From: Haladaptatus sp. DYF46
GTDB lineage: Archaea; Halobacteriota; Halobacteria; Halobacteriales; Haladaptataceae
Direction: 5' to 3'
NCBI RefSeq assembly: GCF_021083305.1
Contig: NZ_JAJFAY010000012.1
Coordinates: 24,899-88,898 of the forward strand
DNA: 64,000 nucleotides
This document shows positions 1-8,129 of the stretch, in pieces (position 1 is the stretch's first letter; each line of letters begins with the position of its first letter). The translations under genes were made by a program, and so were the position numbers. The notes beneath the pieces are model-generated. The model did no database searches. It was given only the letters and a program-made list of their open reading frames with translations, and was not told where the DNA came from.

Positions 1-17
1 CGCGACAACTGCCTCGC

Positions 18-1166
18 ATGCGAATTACCGACTACGAGTTGTTCGCCGTGCCGCCGCGATGGCTGTTCCTCCGAATCGAGACGAGCGACGGCCTCGTCGG
101 GTGGGGCGAACCGGTCGTTGAAGGTCGCGTGAAGACCGTTCGCGGCGCGGTGGAAGAACTCATGGACGACTTCCTGCTCGGCGAGGACCCGACGCGGGTC
201 GAAGACCACTGGCAGCGTCTCTACCGCGGCGGGTTCTACCGTGGTGGTCCCGTCCTGATGAGCGCCATCGCGGGAATCGACCAAGCGCTGTGGGACATCC
301 GGGGGAAGTCGTTCGACGCGCCGGTGTACGAACTGCTCGGCGGTCGCGTCCGCGACCGTGTTCGGGTCTATCAGTGGGTCGGCGGCGACCGTCCCGAAGG
401 CGTCGCGGACGCCGCCCGCGAGAAGGTCGACGCCGGGTTCACCGCGCTGAAGATGAACGCCACGTCCGAATTCCGCCGAATCGACACCCCTGCGGCGGTC
501 GAATCCGTCGGCGAACGACTGGCCGCCGTCCGCGAGGCGGTCGGTCCCGACGTGGACATCGGCGTCGATTTCCACGGCCGCGTGGCGAAGTCGATGACGA
601 AACGACTCGCGGACGCCCTCGAACCGAACGACCCGTTTTTCATCGAGGAACCGGTGCTCCCCGAGCAGAACGAGTTCCTACCGCACCTCGCGTCCCACAC
701 CTCGATTCCGATTGCGACGGGCGAGCGAATGTACTCGCGCTGGGATTTCAAGGAGGTGTTCGAATCGGGCGCGGTGGATGTGATTCAACCGGACCTCTCA
801 CACGCGGGCGGCATCACCGAAGTCCACAAAATCGCGTCGATGGCCGAAGCCTACGACGTGGCGCTCGCGCCCCACTGCCCGTTAGGTCCGGTCGCGCTGG
901 CGTCGTGTTTGCAGGTCGACGCCTGCTCGCCGAACGCGCTGATTCAGGAACAGAGTCTCGACATCCACTACAACGAGGGCGGCGACGTCCTCGATTATCT
1001 GGCCGACCCGAGCGTCTTCGACTACGAGGAAGGGTACGTCTCGCTTCCCGACGGTCCGGGTCTGGGCGTCGAACCGGACGAAGCGGTCCTCCGTGAGCGG
1101 GCCGGACACGACGACTGGCACAACCCGATTTGGCGGCACGACGATGGCGGCGTCGCGGAGTGGTGA
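18..1166 (+). CDS. Enolase-superfamily dehydratase, D-galactonate dehydratase-like
   Basis: This 382-residue protein belongs to the mandelate racemase/muconate lactonizing enzyme branch of the enolase superfamily and most resembles D-galactonate dehydratase, which dehydrates a sugar acid to a 2-keto-3-deoxy acid in the cytoplasm. Visible motifs are the D184-x-H186 pair, the metal ligands in E210-E211-P and in GER (E236), D259 in the QPDLSHAGG stretch, and H286 in APHCPLGP, which together match the acid-sugar dehydratase active site with a catalytic histidine. The N-terminal capping domain (about 1-120) precedes the barrel. The length is normal. The exact sugar acid cannot be read from sequence; gluconate or another aldonate is possible. 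The gene is at the window edge, so its upstream operon context is not visible. Confidence 0.85.
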   Translation: MRITDYELFAVPPRWLFLRIETSDGLVGWGEPVVEGRVKTVRGAVEELMDDFLLGEDPTRVEDHWQRLYRGGFYRGGPVLMSAIAGIDQALWDIRGKSFDAPVYELLGGRVRDRVRVYQWVGGDRPEGVADAAREKVDAGFTALKMNATSEFRRIDTPAAVESVGERLAAVREAVGPDVDIGVDFHGRVAKSMTKRLADALEPNDPFFIEEPVLPEQNEFLPHLASHTSIPIATGERMYSRWDFKEVFESGAVDVIQPDLSHAGGITEVHKIASMAEAYDVALAPHCPLGPVALASCLQVDACSPNALIQEQSLDIHYNEGGDVLDYLADPSVFDYEEGYVSLPDGPGLGVEPDEAVLRERAGHDDWHNPIWRHDDGGVAEW

Positions 1167-1189
1167 TCACGGGATAAAGCGTCGTGGCT

Positions 1190-2195
1190 CTAAAAGAACG
1201 ATACAAATCGATCCGTTGTAGCTAGCACTTCGACGATCGTATCCTTCCGAATACCGAGTGAATATTGATAGTAACTACCTCCAGCAATACCCTTGTTCTC
1301 CTCGGAGACATCAAGGAAACCTTTGAGCGAGAGGTGTCTCAGTCGGTCTCGAATCGTTCGATCCGTTCTAACGTCTACATCGATATTCTATGCTGCACTC
1401 ACGTACACTTCGTAAATATCGCTACTTCGGGCTGGTGTTTTCCCTTTCTGAGCCAAGTGATAGACCGAAAACAGCGTGAGATGGCTTTGTGTTGGGAGTC
1501 GTTCGAGTTCGTCCCGTATTTTACCTTGCTCAATGAGTTCGTCGGCTTCCCGGACCAAATCACCGTCGACCTGCGTCAAATCCCGTGAACGCGCGAGGTC
1601 ACCCGCCTTAAACAGTAGTTTGAGAGCTTGTCGTGCTGATCCACTTCCTTGCGCTGCGAACGCAGCCGTGAGCGGTACTACATCGTCGTTGAGAACCCCG
1701 TCGACGAATGCTTCTTTCGAACGCTGTTCTAGGATGTTCCGCAGTTGATTTGCGTTGTATGGGGGAAAATGAATCTCCTCGTCACAAAGCGAGTCGGAAA
1801 CACGTCCTGAAAGGTTGTCACGAAAAGTGAAGTCGTTCGAAATGCCGACGACGCCAACTTTCGTTTCAGTAACGTTTTCGTTATCATTGCACCGTGGTAG
1901 CTCGTAAAGGATATCGTCGTCTTTCCCAATACTATCTATCTCGTCCAATACGAACAAGACGTGCGTCGCGTCAAGCCCATCTAAATGCTCCCAAAGCATC
2001 TCATAAATATCGCCGGGTGCGTGGCCGCGCCTCGATAGCTTGTTGCCTGACTCTCGAAACCTGTTTACGAGCCGGATTGAAACCTGATACGACGAAGTAA
2101 GCGATTTACAGACTATTCTGACAACTTTTATATCGAGATGATCAAACGTACTGGAAAAATAGCGCAGCAGACAAATGCAGACAATGTCTATATTT
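1190..2195 (-). pseudogene. Decayed orc1/cdc6 initiator gene
   Basis: The longest open stretch (1388-1999) matches the middle and C-terminal part of haloarchaeal Orc1/Cdc6: Walker B FVLDEID, sensor-1 GISND, and the lid region with SLCDEEIHFPPY. Two lesions are visible. First, an in-frame TAG at 1388-1390 interrupts the winged-helix domain: the same frame continues for 65 codons with typical winged-helix sequence (RDRLRHLSLKGF, then EENKGIAGG) to a stop at 1190. Second, upstream of 1999 the frame is still homologous (SSYQVSIRLVNRFRESGNK, LLRYF) back to about 2170, but the expected P-loop GKTGxGKT is missing and replaced by unrelated residues. The intact gene at 43255 aligns through this region. 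It is most likely a dead initiator copy; a truncated regulatory product is a weaker alternative. Confidence 0.85.
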
Positions 2196-2218
2196 TTGAA
2201 ACTGTTTCTCGATTTAAC

Positions 2219-2312
2219 TCGGGAAATGACGTGTGTGTCCCCTTTTCCTTGAACGTCAATTTCATCCGCTCCTTTCAGTCCCTTCCCGCGAATAATTCGG
2301 GAAATGACGTGT
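2219..2312 (+). repeat. 16-bp direct repeat pair upstream of the Orc1 remnant
   Basis: The sequence TCGGGAAATGACGTGT occurs exactly at 2219-2234 and again at 2297-2312, 78 bp apart in the same orientation. It lies just beyond the broken 5' end of the orc1/cdc6 remnant, where an origin's initiator-binding repeats would normally be found, but it does not match the ORB consensus of the other two origins in the window. The rest of 2201-2520 shows no gene. Confidence 0.6.
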
Positions 2313-2520
2313 ATCTCTGCTGCGCTTTGTGTCTAATCCGGTTTCGAACGGTTCCCAGAACTGACACTCCTCCTCCTTTGTGAAACAGAAAGGAGCACAG
2401 AGTCAAAACGGTCTTTCTCTTCGACTCGCGTACCCTGTAACGCCGCGCTACAGGTTTGATGGCCCCTGTTTCGTTTCAGGCGACGTATAACAAAACGCCG
2501 TCCTCCCGACGCCACAGTCG

Positions 2521-3984
2521 ATGGGGTCCGTGGGTTCGGTTTCCGGGAGAACAGTCGCACTGCTACTCGTGCTGTCGCTCCTTTCGGGCACGTTCGTTCC
2601 ACCAGCGACGGCACAGTCGTCGGACGACCCCCCGGGCGTCTCGGTTTCCGTCGAACGCCGACCGTCGGACCACGGCGTCGTTCGGTATCATCTCGACTTC
2701 GAGACGCCGGAGGGAGCGCAGTTCTGGCTCATCAATTACACCGGAAACGTGGTGTCCTCCGAGGGGTTCGTCACCGACCGCACGAAGAACGGAAATCACG
2801 CCCTCCGGTGGGACGGGGACACCGAATCGCCGTCGATGACGATAACCTCCGGCGTGGATTCCGGGAGCGGTCGGGAGTTCGCGGCGACCGACGAGTGGAC
2901 GCTCGCACCGACGCCGCGGGTATCGGTCGCGTGGCAGGTTGACAGGAACGGCGATTGGGAGTACTTTCATCCGTTTCAGGACGATTACCCCGACAGAAGC
3001 GTCTCGTTCGCCGACGCCGGCGTTCTCGGCGCGGCCTTCACCTACGTCGGACGATACGACGAACACGTCCGCCACGTCGACGGGCAGACGGTTCGGATGA
3101 TAGTCGCGGCGGACGCGTCCCCCCGAGAATCACCCGGAGACGTGTTCGATGCGCTCGGGTCGGCGAGCAAACGGCTTCCCGGTAAATCGCCGGACGACGT
3201 TCTTCTGTTCACCCTTCCCGACCCGATTTGGCGCGGCGGATACGCCTCGCCGAAGTACGACGAACTCTGGGTCCACGAGGATGCCCGACTCGACGACCCG
3301 CAGAACCTCTGGTTGCACGAGTACGTTCACACGCGCCAGTCGTTCGAACTCGGCGACCGAATGAGATGGTTCCGGGAGGCGAGCGCCGCCTACTTCGCGT
3401 CCGCATTGGCGATGCAGCAGGGGAGAACGTCGAAATCCGCCGTCGTCGGTACGCTCTCCTCGAAGGAGTACGGGAAATCGATACTCTCGAAGTCGGATAC
3501 GTGGGCGAATCGCGAGGTACCGTACTACCGCGGGGCGCTTACCCTGTGGTCGCTCGACGACAGGATACGGCGGGCGACGGACGGTGAACGAAGCCTCATG
3601 GACGTATTCGACCGAATGAATCGCCGGAACGAAAGCGTCAGCTACACCGATTTCCGTAAAATCGTCGCCGAGGTGGCCGGACGGTCGTTGGCGCCGTGGC
3701 TGAACAAACACGTCACGGCGACCGCACGACTCGATCCGAGTCAGTTGCAGAAGCGGAACGATACGGGGTTCAACGTCGGTGCGGCCGCCGGTGGTTCGGA
3801 CGGAAACGCCGAGGCGGGCCACCAATCGGGGGGCGAGGGTGGTATCCACCCTCCCGCAAAAATCGGAAACCTCCCTTCGACGCTGATTCTGTGGGGGTGT
3901 CTCGGCCTCGTCGGTCTGGTGTTCGGGCTGACGGCCGCACAGTTCATTTCGGGTACCGTGTCCCGACTCCGAGGCGAGGAGTAA
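2521..3984 (+). CDS. Secreted, membrane-anchored zinc metallopeptidase (HExxH)
   Basis: This 487-residue protein has an N-terminal hydrophobic signal segment (about residues 10-30, ending ATAQ), an extracellular beta-rich part resembling the N-terminal domain of glycyl aminopeptidase/M61-like enzymes, the zinc motif HEYVH at 266-270, and E286 in REASAAYF as likely third zinc ligand. A C-terminal membrane helix (about 456-475) followed by a short basic tail would anchor it to the outer face of the membrane. Such gluzincin-fold proteins are predicted peptidases; the substrate is unknown. A TATA-like GTATAACAA at about 2485-2493 lies close to the expected distance for a leaderless transcript starting at the ATG. 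It stands alone between the Orc1 remnant and nadE. Confidence 0.75.
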   Translation: MGSVGSVSGRTVALLLVLSLLSGTFVPPATAQSSDDPPGVSVSVERRPSDHGVVRYHLDFETPEGAQFWLINYTGNVVSSEGFVTDRTKNGNHALRWDGDTESPSMTITSGVDSGSGREFAATDEWTLAPTPRVSVAWQVDRNGDWEYFHPFQDDYPDRSVSFADAGVLGAAFTYVGRYDEHVRHVDGQTVRMIVAADASPRESPGDVFDALGSASKRLPGKSPDDVLLFTLPDPIWRGGYASPKYDELWVHEDARLDDPQNLWLHEYVHTRQSFELGDRMRWFREASAAYFASALAMQQGRTSKSAVVGTLSSKEYGKSILSKSDTWANREVPYYRGALTLWSLDDRIRRATDGERSLMDVFDRMNRRNESVSYTDFRKIVAEVAGRSLAPWLNKHVTATARLDPSQLQKRNDTGFNVGAAAGGSDGNAEAGHQSGGEGGIHPPAKIGNLPSTLILWGCLGLVGLVFGLTAAQFISGTVSRLRGEE

Positions 3985-4036
3985 GGCGGAGAGTTCCGCC
4001 CCGTTTTGCGGTCAGCGGAGCAGGACGGCGGAGCGC

Positions 4037-5719
4037 TCATCCCGACAATACGTCTCCGTACCTCGCCGCGAGCGGATACCGCCATCCCACGCCGAACGCC
4101 TTCGGCGAGACCTTCAGCACGGGTGCGGCCTGAAAGCGCTTGTACTCGGCGCGGTGGACCATCGACAGCACGCGCTCGACCGTTTCCCGATCGTGACTCG
4201 ACTCGACCAGTTCGTCGGCGCTCAGTCCTTCGTCCACGTACCCCGCGAGAATCGAATCGAGTGTCTCGTACGGCGGCAGGTCGTCTTCGTCGGTTTGATC
4301 CGCCCGGAGTTCCGCCGTGGGCGGTTTCTCGATGACGCGCTCCGGAATGGTTTCCGCGCGCTCGTTCAGATGCCGTGCGAGGTCGTAGACGAACGTTTTC
4401 GGACAGTCGGCGATGGGCGCGAGCGCACCGCACATGTCGCCGTAAAGCGTAGTGTAGCCCACCGCGAGTTCGCTTCGATTGCTCGTCGCGAGGAGCAAAC
4501 GACCCTGTTCGTTGGCGATGGCCATCAGCGTCGTCGCTCGGATTCGTGCCTGTACGTTCTCCTCCGTGACGCCCGGCGTTTCGTCGAGAATCGGAGTCAA
4601 CCCGCGCTCGAAGGCTTCGAACGGTTCCTCTATCGGAACGTCGATGAGGTCGATACCGAGGTTGTCGGCGAGTTCTCGGGCGTCGGTTTCGCTCGCGTTG
4701 CTGGTGTATCGGGTCGGCATGGAGACGCCGAGGACGTTTTCCGAACCGAGCGCATCGACGGCTAACGCGGCCGTAAGCGAGGAGTCGATACCGCCGGACA
4801 GGCCGACGACGACCGCTTCGAATCCGGTTTTGTGGACGTAATCCCGAATACCGAGGGCGAGCGCGGACCGGATTTCTGCCGGTCCGATCGGGGGTTCGTG
4901 GGCGACATCCACCGTCGCGGGCGACTCGGCGTCGAGCGGCACGTCGTAGACGGCGAAATCCTGCTCGAAGGCGGCGAGTCGGCACGCGACGGTCCCGTCG
5001 GGTGCGACGACGAACGACCGGCCGTCGAAGATCAGTTCGTCGTTCGCGCCGATTTGGTTCACGAACACGAGCCATTTGCCGTGGTCCCTCGCGTGTGCGC
5101 CGAACAGGCGCTCGCGGAATTCGCCTTTTCCGCCGTAAAACGGACTCGCGGAGCAGTTCACGAGGAGGTTCGCCCCCGCGTCGACGAGATCCTCGATGGG
5201 GTCTTCGTGGTACTCCGGACGCTCCCACACGTCGGGTTCGTTCCACGCGTCCTCACAGACGCTCACCCCGAGTTCGGTTTCGTCGGAAAGCGGGTGGACC
5301 GGTTGGCGCTCCGCGGCCTCGAAAAAGCGGTCCTCGTCGAACACGTCGTAGGTCGGGAGAAGCCGTTTTTCCGTCCGCCCGACGATTTCCCCGTCTCGAC
5401 AGACCGCGACCGAGTTCTGTACTTTCTTCCCGTACTCGTCGGGATTTCGTCCCACGAATCCGACCAGTGCGGTGATGTTCGTCGTCTCCGCCGCGATTCG
5501 GTCGAGTGCGTCGAGTTGCGCGTCGACGAACGCGTCCCGCTTCACGAGGTCCTGTGGCGGATAGCCGACGAGTGCGAGTTCCGAGAACACCACGAGGTCG
5601 GCGCTCTCCTCGCGTGCCCGATGAATCCCGCTCGTGATTTTCCGTTCGTTTCCCTCGATATCCCCGACGGTGTAGTTCGACTGTCCCAGCGCGACACGGA
5701 CTGTGCTATTCTCTCCCAC
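4037..5719 (-). CDS. nadE: Glutamine-dependent NAD+ synthetase
   Basis: This 560-residue enzyme performs the last step of NAD biosynthesis, amidating nicotinic acid adenine dinucleotide with ATP and glutamine. The N-terminal nitrilase-like glutaminase domain shows the Glu-Lys-Cys triad at E47, K118 and C155 (FSELALVGYPPQD, TEKRLLPTY, VSVCEDAW). The C-terminal synthetase domain carries the PP-loop SGGIDSS at 308-314 and the typical TSNRSELAVGYTTLYGD segment. The open frame extends to an ATG at 5797, but the extra 26 residues do not resemble the family and would run into the promoter region of the divergent small gene, so the GTG at 5719, shortly before the conserved RVALGQ strand, is preferred. 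Confidence 0.92.
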   Translation of the reverse strand: MGENSTVRVALGQSNYTVGDIEGNERKITSGIHRAREESADLVVFSELALVGYPPQDLVKRDAFVDAQLDALDRIAAETTNITALVGFVGRNPDEYGKKVQNSVAVCRDGEIVGRTEKRLLPTYDVFDEDRFFEAAERQPVHPLSDETELGVSVCEDAWNEPDVWERPEYHEDPIEDLVDAGANLLVNCSASPFYGGKGEFRERLFGAHARDHGKWLVFVNQIGANDELIFDGRSFVVAPDGTVACRLAAFEQDFAVYDVPLDAESPATVDVAHEPPIGPAEIRSALALGIRDYVHKTGFEAVVVGLSGGIDSSLTAALAVDALGSENVLGVSMPTRYTSNASETDARELADNLGIDLIDVPIEEPFEAFERGLTPILDETPGVTEENVQARIRATTLMAIANEQGRLLLATSNRSELAVGYTTLYGDMCGALAPIADCPKTFVYDLARHLNERAETIPERVIEKPPTAELRADQTDEDDLPPYETLDSILAGYVDEGLSADELVESSHDRETVERVLSMVHRAEYKRFQAAPVLKVSPKAFGVGWRYPLAARYGDVLSG

Positions 5720-5811
5720 ACGATGTCGAACGCCTCCGAACGGCAAAATCGTACTGCCGACGGATGCCCGCGAGCGAATAGAAATTTGTGGTTCCACGTC
5801 GTTCGTCCGCT

Positions 5812-6036
5812 ATGCTCCGACTCGTGGTCGCACTCTTCGGCATCATCGAGGCCTTGTTTCCCCGACGTCTCATCGACGTTGCGACTCGGGCGAGTTACGA
5901 AGGCGACGAGGAGTTCGAACCGAAACCGTGGGTCGTCACCGCCGCGCGAATCGAGGGTATCCTCTTCGTTCTCCTCGCGCTCTTCGGTGCCATTCGTCGT
6001 CGAGGGACGCGACCCCCGACGACGGACGAGGGGTAG
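5812..6036 (+). CDS. Small membrane protein, haloarchaeal hypothetical
   Basis: A 74-residue protein divergent from nadE. It has two hydrophobic helices, one at residues 2-17 (LRLVVALFGIIEALFP) and one at about 47-62 (ARIEGILFVLLALFGAI), separated by a charged linker, and a basic tail. The open frame begins earlier, but the ATG at 5812 puts the hydrophobic helix at the N terminus and leaves an AT-rich box (about 5776-5788) 24-36 bp upstream. It looks like a conserved haloarchaeal small membrane protein without a known function. Confidence 0.7.
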   Translation: MLRLVVALFGIIEALFPRRLIDVATRASYEGDEEFEPKPWVVTAARIEGILFVLLALFGAIRRRGTRPPTTDEG

Positions 6037-6125
6037 TCGACTCGTTCTCATCGCGGTTTTCGGTTCGATTTTCTCCCGTTCGCGCCAAAACCTAAAGGTG
6101 CTTGGAGCCCTCGTTGTGCGATAGT

Positions 6126-6623
6126 ATGGCAAGCGATTTCGACATGCCGTGGCTCCACCTGACACCCGACGAGGAGGTACTGTGGTGCGATCACAGGAGC
6201 GTCTATCAGGTCCTTCCACCGGTTATTCTCGCCGCTGTTCTCATCTTGATCGGTGCGGGAATCGCCGGAAGCGGCGTTTTCGGCGGGTTCAGTTGGGTCG
6301 GACTTCTCCTCATTCCGATCGGACTCGCCGTTGCGGCCCCCCCGTTTTTCCGATGGCGAAGCGAGTGGTTCGTCCTCACCACGGAGGAGGTATACCACAA
6401 ACACGGCGTTTTCTCGCAGGACGTGACACAGATACGGCTCGACAGGGTTCGAAATACCGCCTTCTCACAATCGACGCTCGAACGCGTGTTCGACTATGGG
6501 ACGGTGACTATTCACACGGCCGGCGTCGGGACGAACAACCTCCTGTTCGAAAACGTTTCCAACCCTCAATCTGTCAACGGAATGTTGACTGAACAGCTGG
6601 ATCGTGTTTCCCCTCGACAGTGA
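6126..6623 (+). CDS. bPH2 (DUF304, YdbS-like) membrane protein
   Basis: A 165-residue protein with a short N-terminal segment containing LHLTPDEEVLWCDHRS, two membrane helices (about 30-75), and a C-terminal pleckstrin-homology-like domain recognisable by EWFVLTTEEVYHKHGVFSQDVTQIRLDRVRN, the usual bacterial PH domain 2 pattern in which the first strand follows the helices. Proteins of this family sit in the cytoplasmic membrane and are of unknown role. The ATG at 6126 is preferred over an upstream in-frame one because the family's start matches here. Confidence 0.8.
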   Translation: MASDFDMPWLHLTPDEEVLWCDHRSVYQVLPPVILAAVLILIGAGIAGSGVFGGFSWVGLLLIPIGLAVAAPPFFRWRSEWFVLTTEEVYHKHGVFSQDVTQIRLDRVRNTAFSQSTLERVFDYGTVTIHTAGVGTNNLLFENVSNPQSVNGMLTEQLDRVSPRQ

Positions 6624-6758
6624 ACTCTGGGCCGTTCGTTCCGGTTTCACAGCCCCCAGAGTCCAGATATATCGAGTTTGAAACAGTCCGAAACGGTGCA
6701 CGACCGGTTTCTGTCTTTATTACCCCCCGGTGAGATGCCGAAATCGAGGAAAGCGAAA

Positions 6759-7121
6759 ATGAGCCAAACTGACAGCGTTCCCCTCTGGACTGGTTCGCAA
6801 GACTTCGAAAGTTCGTTAAAAACACTCTTAGTCGCGGCTCGCCGCGGGGGCGCTACGTTCGACCGTTCGTGGGCATTCCGCTCCGAAGACGACCACCCTG
6901 ACCTCATGGTCGAAGTAACGCGACTCGTCAGCGACCCGGACACCACACACTCCTGTGGCGAATTCGCCCCGAAGATGGGTGAAGCGGAGTTCGAAACGGA
7001 ACTGTCATCCCTCCTCCGTACTGCCCATCGGTCGGGTGTCGGATTCGACCGTGCGTGGACGTTCCGTTGTGCCGATGGTCTCGACGTGATGGTCGAAATC
7101 ACGCGGCTCGCGGAACGATAA
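6759..7121 (+). CDS. Haloarchaeal protein with two tandem copies of a small domain
   Basis: The 120-residue product contains an internal duplication: residues about 15-57 (SLKTLLVAARRGGATFDRSW...VEVTRL) and about 76-119 (LSSLLRTAHRSGVGFDRAW...VEITRL) share most positions, including the GxxFDRxWxFR core and the closing MVExTRL. The domain is not one I can name. A TTTATTA box at 6716-6722 predicts transcription from about 6745, which favours the ATG at 6759 over earlier in-frame codons. The two copies suggest a symmetrical binding surface or an internal dimer. It is acidic and soluble. Confidence 0.65.
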   Translation: MSQTDSVPLWTGSQDFESSLKTLLVAARRGGATFDRSWAFRSEDDHPDLMVEVTRLVSDPDTTHSCGEFAPKMGEAEFETELSSLLRTAHRSGVGFDRAWTFRCADGLDVMVEITRLAER

Positions 7122-7168
7122 CGTCAAAGATACGTCCCTCCTCCGAACGGGTTCCCCCGAAACCCGTT

Positions 7169-7465
7169 TCACACTGCTTCGATACCCTGTAGCTCGCCGA
7201 GCGGTTGACGCTCCTCCGCGATCGGTTTCAATCGGTCTACCTGTGGGTCGAGCCACCCACCGGCCCACTGTGTTTCGACGCGGAGGTAATCCCCGGCAAA
7301 CGTTTTCACCAGTACGGTACACCGGTCGCTCGTGCGGTCGATATCGTGGACGAGACAGTCGATATGGACGTCGGCGACGGTAACGCGGAGAAGGTCTTCG
7401 ATTTCGAGGCCGACGAACGTATCGACCATGTCGGAAACCGCGTGACGGCTTTCGGTCGCACTCAT
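7169..7465 (-). CDS. Haloarchaeal hypothetical protein, beta-rich
   Basis: A 98-residue acidic soluble protein, convergent with the preceding gene. The ATG at 7465 (start MSATESRHAV) is chosen because the longer frame adds a poorly conserved N terminus. A predicted helix (SDMVDTFVGLEIEDLL) is followed by alternating strands (RVTVADVHIDCLVHDID, CTVLVKTFAGDYLRVE). I do not recognise a family. Confidence 0.55.
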   Translation of the reverse strand: MSATESRHAVSDMVDTFVGLEIEDLLRVTVADVHIDCLVHDIDRTSDRCTVLVKTFAGDYLRVETQWAGGWLDPQVDRLKPIAEERQPLGELQGIEAV

Positions 7466-7608
7466 TACACCTGGGTCTTCTTCCTTCATCCCCAAAAAAG
7501 GGGAATACGGTTTCACACCGTTCTATTCGTTATTCGACAACAGAAAAACCGCTCACGTGTTGCGTTTTTTGCGAGTTCTTGTTGATCTAGATGCAATATA
7601 CTGGACCC

Positions 7609-7618
7609 TATATAAAGA
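7609..7618 (+). promoter_or_regulatory. TATA box CTATATAAAG
   Basis: A good archaeal TATA element, placed to start transcription near 7640, ahead of the gene at 7709. An ATG at 7619 would lie upstream of that start point and is therefore unlikely. Confidence 0.55.
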
Positions 7619-7708
7619 ATGGGAGAACGAAGGTCAAGGTCTTTCCCCCGTTCGCCGAAACGTAGGGGAGAGATGGTTCGGGAGTGCCGCGACGGGAGCG
7701 GAGGTCGT

Positions 7709-8077
7709 ATGAGCCAAGTTGCCAGTCACGTCGTCAAGGAATCGGACGGATACCACGGCGATATTCCGGTCCGCATCGACGAGTATCGCCTTCGACGAAA
7801 CGGCTACGCCGCAATCGAGTGGTCGAACGGGAAGGAGTCGGTGTTCTGTCGCCGGGTCGGTGACCGGTGGCAAGCGCTCGTCGCTCTGGGTGGAAAGACC
7901 CGGACGCTCCTCGCCGGACTGGGATCGAAGAATCACGTACTGTGGCTTCTCCGCGAATACATGGAGTTCGGGCGGACTTACGGGGAGATGGACGTGTGGT
8001 CCGAACTCCCGTCCCGCGAGCGCTCGAACCCGTTTCGTGACATCCTTTCGTCAAGCCACTCCTCACCGCTGCCGTAG
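7709..8077 (+). CDS. Haloarchaeal hypothetical protein
   Basis: A 122-residue soluble protein. The ATG at 7709 is preceded by GGAGG at 7700-7704, a possible Shine-Dalgarno site with short spacing, and lies after the predicted transcription start. The sequence contains strands such as IDEYRLRRNGYAAIEWSNG and a conserved-looking WQALVALGGKTRTLLAG and helix HVLWLLREYMEFGRTYG. No catalytic motif is visible and I do not recognise the family. Confidence 0.55.
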   Translation: MSQVASHVVKESDGYHGDIPVRIDEYRLRRNGYAAIEWSNGKESVFCRRVGDRWQALVALGGKTRTLLAGLGSKNHVLWLLREYMEFGRTYGEMDVWSELPSRERSNPFRDILSSSHSSPLP

Positions 8078-8094
8078 ACGCGTTGTTAGTCCGT

Positions 8095-8106
8095 GAATAA
8101 TTATAC
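8095..8106 (+). promoter_or_regulatory. TATA box before glmU
   Basis: GAATAATTATAC is centred about 29 bp before the ATG at 8130, the spacing expected for a leaderless haloarchaeal transcript. Confidence 0.55.
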
Positions 8107-8129
8107 GCCTTCTAGCGGAACGTACTCCC

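Noticed and set aside
1388..1390. TAG in the Orc1 remnant as a pyrrolysine or readthrough codon
   Set aside because: Haloarchaea are not known to decode TAG as pyrrolysine, and the same gene has also lost its P-loop, so decay is simpler.
5720..5797. ATG at 5797 as the nadE start
   Set aside because: The added 26 residues do not look like the family and would occupy the promoter region of the divergent gene at 5812.
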